DNA of 5,416 nt from Candidatus Halomonas stercoripullorum. Its GTDB lineage: Bacteria; Pseudomonadota; Gammaproteobacteria; Pseudomonadales; Halomonadaceae. This document shows, in pieces, positions 1-4,944 of this stretch. The DNA lies in assembly GCA_019114645.1 (NCBI GenBank), contig DXFC01000215.1:1-5416 (forward strand). Direction: 5' to 3'. The notes beneath the pieces were generated by a model. That model did no database searches. It worked only from the letters and a program-made list of their open reading frames with translations, and was not told the origin of the DNA. Each line of letters begins with the position of its first letter. Positions within the stretch are counted from its first letter, which is position 1. Made by a program: the position numbers and the translations under genes.

Positions 1-883
1 AGGGCGCCATACCTATCCCGAATGGAACCATCGCAAGCAGATCTACCTGCCGGACCACTGCGTGGTGCATACCGAGCTGCAAAGCGAGGAAGGGGAGAAT
101 TGGGAGCCCGATGAAGCGACGCAGCGGCGGATCCGGCGGGTGCGCCGTGAGTTTGAAGCGCTGCGCCCGCGCCGCGAAATTTTGCGTGGCCAGTACGACG
201 GCAGTGAGCTCGACATGGATGCTGTTATTCGCTCACGTTGCGATCTTGCGGCGACCGGGGAGGCCGGCGACCGGCTCTACCTCGCCTATCGGCAGCAGGC
301 ACGAGACCTGGCGGTGTCGATCCTGGTGGATGTCTCGCTCTCCACGGAAGCCTGGCTGGAGGATCGCCGTGTGCTCGACGTGGCCAAGGAGGCGCTGCTG
401 GTGCTGGGCCATGGCCTGGCGGGGTGTGGCGATGACTACAGTATCCATTGCTTTACCTCGCATCGCCGCCACCGGGTATGGGTCAATACCTTGAAGAGCT
501 TTGACGAGCCCATGGGCGAGCGGGTCACCCGGCGCGTCTCGGCGCTCAGGCCGGGCCACTATACCCGCATGGGGCCAGCCATCCGGCATGTGGCCAAGGA
601 GCTGGCGGAGCGACCTAACCGGCACCGTTTGCTGCTCTTGCTCACCGACGGCAAGCCCAACGACACGGACTACTATGAAGGGCGTTACGGGATTGAAGAT
701 ACCCGCCGTGCCGTGCTTGAAGCGCGTCAGCAGGAAGTGAAGGTGTTCGGCGTCACCATCGACAGCGAAGCGCACCAGTACGTTTCGCACCTGTTCGGGC
801 GGGGCAGTTACGCTATCGTCAACCGGCCGGAGCATTTGTCCCTTGCGCTGCCGGGGATTTACCGCCAGATCATTGCCACTTGA
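1..883 (+). CDS. norD: Nitric oxide reductase activation protein NorD, C-terminal part (5' end outside window)
   Basis: NorD is a cytoplasmic VWA-domain protein required, usually with the AAA+ ATPase NorQ, to activate the membrane NorCB nitric oxide reductase. The open frame enters from the left edge (first full codon at base 2), so this is a fragment of 293 residues from a protein that is normally about 600 or more. It begins with a NorD-like YPEW/LPDHC segment. The GTG codons at 62 and 65 are internal, not a start. A VWA domain fills the rest, with the full MIDAS set: DVSLS at fragment residues 110-114 (bases 329-343), the Thr in YTRMG at residue 188, and the Asp in LTDGKPND at residue 216. 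It ends with TGA at 881-883. norC, norB and possibly norQ are expected to the left, outside the window. Confidence in the family is high from the VWA sequence plus the neighbouring norE, norF and dnr. Confidence 0.93.
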   Translation, partial: GRHTYPEWNHRKQIYLPDHCVVHTELQSEEGENWEPDEATQRRIRRVRREFEALRPRREILRGQYDGSELDMDAVIRSRCDLAATGEAGDRLYLAYRQQARDLAVSILVDVSLSTEAWLEDRRVLDVAKEALLVLGHGLAGCGDDYSIHCFTSHRRHRVWVNTLKSFDEPMGERVTRRVSALRPGHYTRMGPAIRHVAKELAERPNRHRLLLLLTDGKPNDTDYYEGRYGIEDTRRAVLEARQQEVKVFGVTIDSEAHQYVSHLFGRGSYAIVNRPEHLSLALPGIYRQIIAT

Positions 884-886
884 AGC

Positions 887-893
887 AGGAGGT
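887..893 (+). promoter_or_regulatory. Shine-Dalgarno site deciding the start of the small ORF
   Basis: AGGAGGT lies four bases upstream of the ATG at 898. It selects that ATG over an in-frame TTG at 880, which overlaps the norD stop codon and has no comparable site. Confidence 0.8.
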
Positions 894-897
894 CACG

Positions 898-1101
898 ATG
901 ACATCCAAACGTCCCGTCATTGCACTATGTCTTGGCTTGTTGGCGGCGGTTGCCGTCATGCTGCCGTTCGTCTGGGTGATCAATAACCGGGATTGGGGCG
1001 TGGTGCTGATGTTTATCGCCCCAGTCATTATCTATGGCCTGATCCGGCTGGCAAGAAAGCTCTCAGAATGGGCCGGCACCAGTCCGCCGCCCTCGTTTTA
1101 G
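898..1101 (+). CDS. Small two-helix membrane protein of unknown function, downstream of norD
   Basis: This encodes 67 residues starting at the ATG at 898, placed by a near-perfect Shine-Dalgarno site. I do not recognise the family. Two hydrophobic segments are visible, about residues 7-28 and 35-51, joined by a short polar turn (NNRDW). A basic tract follows the second helix (RLARK, residues 50-54), and the tail is rich in proline (SPPPSF). The basic N-terminus (KR at 4-5) and basic stretch after helix 2 suggest both ends are cytoplasmic by the positive-inside rule. It follows norD by 14 bases on the same strand, so co-transcription with the nor operon is likely. A role in NO reductase assembly or in the membrane anchoring of NorD is possible, but that is inference from position only. 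The good ribosome site and coherent membrane topology argue that it is a real gene. Confidence 0.75.
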   Translation: MTSKRPVIALCLGLLAAVAVMLPFVWVINNRDWGVVLMFIAPVIIYGLIRLARKLSEWAGTSPPPSF

Positions 1102-1119
1102 GCGCTATCGTTTTTAAAC

Positions 1120-1428
1120 CTATAGACGTGCATAGAGATACCCGGCCCCCACCAATAGCAGCGTGACAAGGGTGAGGCCGGCAAAGGCACCGCGCCAGCC
1201 TGAAGAGGCTTCGCCAAGGCCCAGATAGACCATCAACACGCGATGGACCTTGAAGAAGGTGGTGGCCAGCAGCAGTCCGGCCGACCATAGCGGGAGGGCG
1301 GTCAGGCGTGCATCACCACCCAACTGGGCGGAGAGCATGGTGATCAGCGTCAGCCCCATCAGTACTGCCCAGGTAATCAATAGCCGACGCGTGGCGGTGT
1401 CATGTGTGGCAGGAGTCTTGGCACTCAT
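1120..1428 (-). CDS. norF: NorF-like / cytochrome c oxidase subunit IV family membrane protein
   Basis: This 102-residue integral membrane protein resembles the prokaryotic cytochrome c oxidase subunit IV family (COX4_pro), to which NorF-type proteins of nor clusters are assigned. Three hydrophobic helices are visible, about residues 15-35, 43-59 and 80-100. The conserved-looking core is ITWAVLMGLTLIT in helix 1 and TTFFKVHRVLMVYLGL around Lys60, which matches the family's FxKxxxVxxxFM-type signature at the end of helix 2. The ATG start is supported by GGAGGT (plus-strand bases 1434-1439) five bases upstream. It lies 19 bases downstream of norE on the same strand, the NorE-NorF order known from Paracoccus-type nor clusters. 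Its role is accessory: it supports NO reductase activity but is not catalytic. It ends with TAG and faces the 898-1101 gene across an 18-base gap. The family call is good; the NorF name rests partly on context. Confidence 0.8.
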   Translation of the reverse strand: MSAKTPATHDTATRRLLITWAVLMGLTLITMLSAQLGGDARLTALPLWSAGLLLATTFFKVHRVLMVYLGLGEASSGWRGAFAGLTLVTLLLVGAGYLYARL

Positions 1429-1447
1429 GGCTCACCTCCGCAGCTCT

Positions 1448-2038
1448 TCAGCGCAATAGATAGATGATTGGGTAAAGCAGAATCCAGATCAGATCGACCA
1501 TGTGCCAGAAAGCGGTGGCCGTTTCCACGTTGGCGTGGGAAATGCGCCAGGCCACCAGCGCAATCAGCCCCAGCCCGAACAGCACATGAGCGAAGTGAAA
1601 CCCGGTCAGCAGGTAATAAAACGTGAAAAAGGTATTGGTCTCTGGCGATAGGCCCTGACCGATCTTGTCGGCGTACTCGACGACCTTCACCACGCAGAAC
1701 ACCACCCCCAGCGCAGCGGTGGCCGCCAGCCACTGGCGGCAGCGGCGCTTGTGGCCACGACCGATCGCCTGCACGGCAAGGGCGGCAAACAGCCCGCTGG
1801 TCAGCAGCACCATGGTATTGATACCGCCAGCGACCGGATCAAGCAGCTGCTGCGAGGTGTCGAAGACGTCGCGGTCACCGGCGCGCAGCCAGGCAAACAT
1901 GCCAAAAAAGGCGGCAAACACCACTATTTCGCTGAGGATCAGCACCCACATCAGCGGATTGCCAGGCAGTGTCGATAGCGGCCCCCAACCCGGATTGGGT
2001 AGAGGGCGTGGCTGAGGGTTCGAAGGGCGATCCGTCAC
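1448..2038 (-). CDS. norE: NorE, cytochrome c oxidase subunit III-like protein of the nor cluster
   Basis: This 196-residue membrane protein belongs to the haem-copper oxidase subunit III family, in the short five-helix form found as NorE/NirO in denitrification clusters. Family marks include ILSEIVVFAAFF (Glu37 in the first helix), GGINTMVLLTSG in helix 2, KVVEY (Lys118, Glu121), LLTGFHFAHVLFGL (His148, His151) and the C-terminal FWHMVDLIWILLYPIIYLL. Helices lie at about residues 29-51, 72-92, 103-122, 138-163 and 176-195. The N-terminus is a proline-rich soluble stretch of about 25 residues. The start is GTG at 2038, supported by GGGAGG (plus-strand bases 2043-2048) four bases upstream. In Paracoccus-type systems NorE with NorF raises or stabilises NO reductase activity but is not part of the purified enzyme. 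Here it is the middle gene of a minus-strand set and is separated from norD, with which it is co-directional in some genomes. An annotation as plain oxidase subunit III would mislead, because no subunit I or II gene is present in the window. Confidence 0.9.
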   Translation of the reverse strand: MTDRPSNPQPRPLPNPGWGPLSTLPGNPLMWVLILSEIVVFAAFFGMFAWLRAGDRDVFDTSQQLLDPVAGGINTMVLLTSGLFAALAVQAIGRGHKRRCRQWLAATAALGVVFCVVKVVEYADKIGQGLSPETNTFFTFYYLLTGFHFAHVLFGLGLIALVAWRISHANVETATAFWHMVDLIWILLYPIIYLLR

Positions 2039-2042
2039 TTGG

Positions 2043-2048
2043 CCTCCC
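2043..2048 (-). promoter_or_regulatory. Shine-Dalgarno site deciding the GTG start of norE
   Basis: On the minus strand GGGAGG ends four bases before the GTG at 2038. It supports this non-ATG start over later in-frame ATGs such as Met30, which would remove the proline-rich leader and run straight into the first helix. Confidence 0.7.
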
Positions 2049-2071
2049 TACACTCGAATAGTCAGATGGCT

Positions 2072-2093
2072 GAGGCCCGCGCACCGGGCTTTT
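2072..2093 (+). terminator. Hairpin with T-run, terminator-like in the plus direction
   Basis: GCCCG (2075-2079) and CGGGC (2085-2089) form a perfect five-base-pair GC stem around a CGCAC loop, followed on the plus strand by TTTT (2090-2093). In plus-strand RNA a few A-U and G-U pairs can extend the stem. No plus-strand gene ends here. On the minus strand the same hairpin falls between the COG3671 gene and norE without a following T-run. It may therefore be an RNA stability element in the minus-strand message, or may limit antisense transcription. Confidence 0.3.
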
Positions 2094-2104
2094 GCTGTGG
2101 AGGT

Positions 2105-2551
2105 TTAGTCTTCCAGTGAGACTCTGGCACCGCCAAACAAGAGACTGCGCGGATCGCTGATAGGCTGGTCATGTAATAGTCGGTTGATCCCGACCCCACA
2201 GCGGCCGATAGTCCAGATAAGGCAGGCAGTAAAGAAAGCGTAGCCCAGTACCCAAGAGGCCCAGGAGGGCGCACTGACCAGTCCCAACAAGTTCCAGATC
2301 GCCAGAGCTGCGACACCGCCCAGGGCGCCGAGCCAGAAAGTACGAATCTGAAACTGCAGATGGCTCGCCACCCAGTCAGCAGTATATCGCCGACGCAAGT
2401 GTGCCATCAGCACGCCGATGGGAGCCGTTACCACCGCCATAATACTGCCCAGAAAGAGTATATAGACGATTGCCGCCAAGCCGCGGCCGCGCGTATCTAG
2501 AGGAGTTTGCATAGTGGGGATTGAATCGGTTGAGAGCGGTGTCGGTTTCAT
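2105..2551 (-). CDS. COG3671-type uncharacterised membrane protein, first gene of the norEF set
   Basis: This 148-residue protein matches from memory the uncharacterised COG3671 membrane family (DUF4870/Tic20-like). The pattern is a first helix with YILFLGSIMAVVTAPIGVLMAHL (about residues 27-52), then ADWVASHLQFQIRTFWLG (59-75, the family's most recognisable stretch), two further helices at about 73-93 and 97-117, and a C-terminal PISDPRSLLFGG (130-141) like the family's NPxSWLFG ending. The function is unknown. The ATG at 2551 is preferred: GGGAAG lies five bases upstream, while the longer TTG start at 2599 has no ribosome site and would sit at the predicted transcription start. It is the first gene of a minus-strand set with norE (66-base gap) and norF, and is divergent from the Dnr-like gene. 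The Dnr box upstream suggests expression under denitrifying conditions. A role in NO reductase assembly is inference only. Confidence 0.85.
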   Translation of the reverse strand: MKPTPLSTDSIPTMQTPLDTRGRGLAAIVYILFLGSIMAVVTAPIGVLMAHLRRRYTADWVASHLQFQIRTFWLGALGGVAALAIWNLLGLVSAPSWASWVLGYAFFTACLIWTIGRCGVGINRLLHDQPISDPRSLLFGGARVSLED

Positions 2552-2599
2552 GGTCGCTTCCCGATGGATAGTTGCTGGCACGTTTTGCCTAGTGGGCAA

Positions 2600-2612
2600 T
2601 AAACCGAGTGTA
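2600..2612 (-). promoter_or_regulatory. Predicted -10 element and transcription start of the COG3671-norE-norF set
   Basis: On the minus strand, TACACT at 2612-2607 matches four of six positions of the sigma-70 -10 consensus, including the key first TA and last T. It would place +1 near base 2600, giving a 49-base leader before the ATG at 2551. The Dnr-like box at 2635-2648 is then centred at exactly -41.5. No good -35 hexamer is seen, as expected for a class II activated promoter. Confidence 0.55.
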
Positions 2613-2634
2613 GGCTGATAGAGGGCTCAGAACC

Positions 2635-2648
2635 TTGCTTTGCATCAA
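2635..2648 (-). promoter_or_regulatory. FNR/Dnr-type box, class II position for the minus-strand set
   Basis: Read on the plus strand it is TTGCT-TTGC-ATCAA, and on the minus strand TTGAT-GCAA-AGCAA. It matches nine of the ten defined positions of the FNR/Dnr consensus TTGAT-N4-ATCAA, with correct spacing. The centre between 2641 and 2642 is 41.5 bases upstream of the start predicted from the TACACT hexamer. The likely regulator is the Dnr-like protein encoded next to it. Confidence 0.65.
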
Positions 2649-2670
2649 TACTTGAGGGTTTTAGTGGGTT

Positions 2671-2697
2671 AAACTGTGCGGGGTAATGTCGCAGTTT
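2671..2697. repeat. Imperfect inverted repeat in the divergent control region
   Basis: AAACTG (2671-2676) and CAGTTT (2692-2697) are a perfect six-base inverted repeat. One wobble and one further pair inside could extend it to eight pairs around an 11-base loop. It lies between the two Dnr-like boxes. It could be an operator for another regulator or a weak hairpin; I do not recognise it. Confidence 0.35.
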
Positions 2698-2742
2698 TAC
2701 CAGCGAAGCCAAGGTCTTGCGCTCACGACAAGAAATGCTTGC

Positions 2743-2756
2743 CTGACTTTGGTCAA
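2743..2756 (+). promoter_or_regulatory. Second FNR/Dnr-like box, upstream of the Dnr-like gene
   Basis: CTGAC-TTTG-GTCAA has the correct 14-base architecture, with a TGAC/GTCA dyad and one perfect half-site of the TTGAC-N4-GTCAA variant. It ends 26 bases before the regulator's ATG. This is too close for class II activation of that gene, which would need a start inside the coding region. Part of it (CTGACT, 2743-2748) is also a -35-like hexamer 17 bases from TATAAA (2766-2771), so it may be an autorepression site. That -10 would, however, leave a leader of only about five bases, so the promoter reading is uncertain. Confidence 0.5.
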
Positions 2757-2782
2757 GAGTGTGCATATAAATAGAGGACATT

Positions 2783-3526
2783 ATGGATACCTCCGTCAGC
2801 CCACACGATACCGCATCGACTGACTTGCTGTTCAAGCCCAGGCAGCTCCGCGAGCTGATACGTGGTGTGCCCTGGCTGGGCGAACTGGCTGACGATGAGG
2901 TTACGGCACTATTGCAGGACTCCCAGCTGCGGTCGCTGAAGAGCCGGGAGTGGTTGTTTCGTCAGGATGCACCGGCACATTGGTTCTACATTATCATTAA
3001 CGGGGCGGTGCGTTTGGCGCGTAGCGCCGGTGACGGCCGCCTGGCTACCATTCGTTGCGTCGAACGTGGCGGCACACTGGGCGAGCTGAGCATGGTCTCC
3101 AGCGCGGGGGTTTATCTCTATTCGGCGGAAGCACTGCGCCGCACCCATGTCCTGGCGATTCCTGCACAGCGCTGCCGCGATCTCATGGATCAACAGCCGC
3201 AATGCCGAGCCGAGTTCATGAGCCGTCTGGCGCTGGAGCTTACCGAGCGTCTCGAAGACCTGGCGTTATTGACCCAGGCCGACGCCATGTCGCGCCTGGT
3301 CAGCTATATCCTGCGTCAATTGCCCGGTGGACGTTCAAAAACTCCCCGAGTCGTGCGCCTGAGCATTCCCAAACGGTGGCTGGCATCGCAATTGGCGATG
3401 ACTCCGGAAACCCTGTCGCGACTGCTGGCCAGATTGCGTGATAGGGGTATTATCAGTATTGACCGGCAGCGCCTGACGGTGCTTGATGAGCAGAAGCTGC
3501 GTGAGGCGCTGTTGGCGGATCACTAG
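2783..3526 (+). CDS. dnr: Crp/Fnr-family transcription regulator of Dnr (NO-sensing) type
   Basis: This 247-residue cytoplasmic DNA-binding protein has a cNMP-binding-like sensor domain at about residues 30-140, with FRQDAPAHWFYIIINGAVRL (59-78) and GTLGELSMV (97-105). A long dimerisation helix follows at about 143-180, then a C-terminal Crp-type winged helix-turn-helix at about 190-240. The recognition helix reads TPETLSRLLARL. Glu209, Ser212 and Arg213 reproduce the E-x-x-S-R pattern by which FNR reads TTGAT half-sites. There are only three cysteines (91, 130, 141) and none in an N-terminal cluster, so an FNR-type [4Fe-4S] sensor is unlikely. This fits the Dnr/Nnr group, which senses NO. 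The ATG has AGAGGA four bases upstream. The extra N-terminal stretch of about 20 residues is longer than I expect for Dnr. It is divergent from the COG3671-norEF genes and close to norD, the usual genomic setting of dnr. The family is certain; the Dnr subgroup is well supported by context but not proven. Confidence 0.87.
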   Translation: MDTSVSPHDTASTDLLFKPRQLRELIRGVPWLGELADDEVTALLQDSQLRSLKSREWLFRQDAPAHWFYIIINGAVRLARSAGDGRLATIRCVERGGTLGELSMVSSAGVYLYSAEALRRTHVLAIPAQRCRDLMDQQPQCRAEFMSRLALELTERLEDLALLTQADAMSRLVSYILRQLPGGRSKTPRVVRLSIPKRWLASQLAMTPETLSRLLARLRDRGIISIDRQRLTVLDEQKLREALLADH

Positions 3527-3557
3527 AGCGCCAGGAGTTAGGCACTTCGGGGGCTAG

Positions 3558-3572
3558 CTTGAAGGTGTCAAG
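3558..3572. repeat. CTTGA-N5-TCAAG dyad between the regulator and aminotransferase genes
   Basis: This is a perfect five-base inverted repeat around AGGTG, 27 bases before the aminotransferase ATG. It resembles an FNR/Dnr site, but the spacer is one base short (TTGA-N5-TCAA instead of TTGA-N6-TCAA). Its role is unknown. The rest of the 73-base gap (3527-3599) shows no T-rich terminator and no clear -35/-10 pair. Confidence 0.35.
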
Positions 3573-3599
3573 GCAGCCGTAACCACAGGGGAGGTCAGC

Positions 3600-4943
3600 A
3601 TGACCGCACAGCAGTTTCGCTACGCCGCCGGCTTGAGTGCCGAGCAGTTGGATGCCTACTGGATGCCCTACACCGGCAACCGTCAGTTCAAGCGCGACCC
3701 ACGGATCATCGTCGGCGCCGAAGGCAGCTATCTGATTGATTCTGATGGGCGTCGGGTCTTCGATAGCCTTTCCGGGTTATGGACCTGCGGTGCCGGTCAC
3801 TCGCGGCCCGAGATTGCCGATGCCGTCAGTCGCCAGCTGCGCGAACTGGACTATGCACCGGCCTTCCAGTTTGGCCACCCCAAGGCATTCGAGCTGGCCC
3901 ATCGCTTGCGTGAACTGACGCCGGAAGGGCTGGATCATGTTTTCTTTACCAGTTCCGGCTCGGAGAGCACCGATACCGCGCTGAAAATTGCCCGCGCCTA
4001 CTGGCGCAAGAAGGGTCAGCCTGGCAAGACCAAGCTGATTGGGCGCGCGAAGGGCTATCATGGGGTCAACTTCGGTGGCATCAGCCTGGGTGGGATTGGC
4101 GCCAACCGCGCCTTGTTTGGTCAGGGAGTCGACGCTGATCATTTGCCACACACCTTGCTTGCCGAGAACGCTTTCACCCGTGGCATGCCCGAGCGCGGTG
4201 CCGAGAAGGCCGAGGAGCTGCTGGAGCTGATCGCCCTGCACGATGCCTCCAACATTGCGGCGGTTATCATTGAGCCGCTGGCCGGTTCTGCCGGCGTACT
4301 GCCACCGCCCAAGGGCTATCTGCAGCGGCTGCGCGAGATCTGTGATCAACACGATATCTTGCTGATCTTCGACGAAGTGATTACCGGCTTCGGACGCATG
4401 GGGTCAATGACTGGTGCCGCCGAATTTGGTGTCACCCCTGACATCATGAATGTTGCCAAGCAACTGACCAATGGCGCAGTACCGATGGGGGGAGTGATCG
4501 TCAAGGGCGAGATTTACCAGACCTTTATGGAGCAGGGCGGCCCTGATTACATGCTTGAGCTGCCGCATGGTTACACCTACTCCGGCCACCCGGTCGCCTG
4601 TGCCGCTGCCTTGGCCGCGCTGGACATCCTGGAGCAAGACCGTCTTGTCGATCGAGTCCGTCAGATGAGTCCGGTTTTCGAGGATGCGCTGCACAGCCTC
4701 AAGGGCACGCGCTACATCAGCGATATCCGCAACTACGGTCTCGCGGGTGCGCTACAGATTGAACATTATCCCGGAGAGCCGGCGCGCCGACCCTTCGAGA
4801 TCGCCATGAAGTGCTGGGAGAAAGGCTTCTATGTGCGTTACGGCGCTGACACCATTCAGCTAGGCCTGCCCTTTATTGTCGAGAAGGAAGAGATTGATCG
4901 GGTCGTTAACGTGCTTGGCGAGGCCATTGGCGAACTGGGTTGA
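3600..4943 (+). CDS. bauA: Omega-amino acid (beta-alanine):pyruvate aminotransferase
   Basis: This is a PLP-dependent class III aminotransferase of 447 residues, almost the same length as the Pseudomonas putida enzyme (448). It transfers the amino group of beta-alanine or other omega-amino acids to pyruvate, giving malonate semialdehyde and L-alanine (EC 2.6.1.18), in the cytoplasm. Strong family segments are YWMPYTGNRQFKRDPR (20-35), SGLWTCGAGHSR with Trp61 of the active site, SGSESTDTALK, GYHGVN in the PLP-ring region, LLIFDEVITGFGRMG with Asp258 contacting the pyridine nitrogen, AKQLTNGAVPMGG with the Schiff-base Lys287, and GFYVRYG with Arg413 at the position of the carboxylate-binding arginine. 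The ATG follows GGGGAGGT with good spacing. No key residue is missing. A malonate-semialdehyde dehydrogenase would be the expected partner but is not in view. Related omega-transaminases accept amines such as putrescine or taurine, so the natural substrate is not fixed. Confidence 0.93.
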   Translation: MTAQQFRYAAGLSAEQLDAYWMPYTGNRQFKRDPRIIVGAEGSYLIDSDGRRVFDSLSGLWTCGAGHSRPEIADAVSRQLRELDYAPAFQFGHPKAFELAHRLRELTPEGLDHVFFTSSGSESTDTALKIARAYWRKKGQPGKTKLIGRAKGYHGVNFGGISLGGIGANRALFGQGVDADHLPHTLLAENAFTRGMPERGAEKAEELLELIALHDASNIAAVIIEPLAGSAGVLPPPKGYLQRLREICDQHDILLIFDEVITGFGRMGSMTGAAEFGVTPDIMNVAKQLTNGAVPMGGVIVKGEIYQTFMEQGGPDYMLELPHGYTYSGHPVACAAALAALDILEQDRLVDRVRQMSPVFEDALHSLKGTRYISDIRNYGLAGALQIEHYPGEPARRPFEIAMKCWEKGFYVRYGADTIQLGLPFIVEKEEIDRVVNVLGEAIGELG

Positions 4944-4944
4944 G

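Noticed and set aside
62..64. GTG at 62 as the start of a 273-residue gene
   Set aside because: The frame is open to the window edge, and the upstream residues (YPEW, LPDHC) are NorD-like, so this is an internal valine.
233..835. Long minus-strand open frame of 200 codons opposite norD
   Set aside because: It is a shadow of norD: no recognisable domain, and the plus strand carries the complete VWA MIDAS motif.
1081..1119. Intrinsic terminator between the converging small gene and norF
   Set aside because: There is a TTTTT tract at 1111-1115, but only a four-base stem with a long loop can be drawn, and it is not next to the tract.
2549..2599. TTG at 2599 as the start of the COG3671-type protein
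   Set aside because: It has no ribosome site and sits at the predicted transcription start. The ATG at 2551 has GGGAAG at good spacing.
2766..2771. TATAAA as the main -10 of the Dnr-like gene
   Set aside because: It would start transcription about five bases before the ATG and leave the ribosome site out of the message. I keep it only as a possibility tied to the 2743-2756 box.
3777..4352. Minus-strand open frame of 191 codons inside the aminotransferase
   Set aside because: It lies opposite a clear, full-length enzyme, has no family features, and is a by-product of GC-rich codon use.
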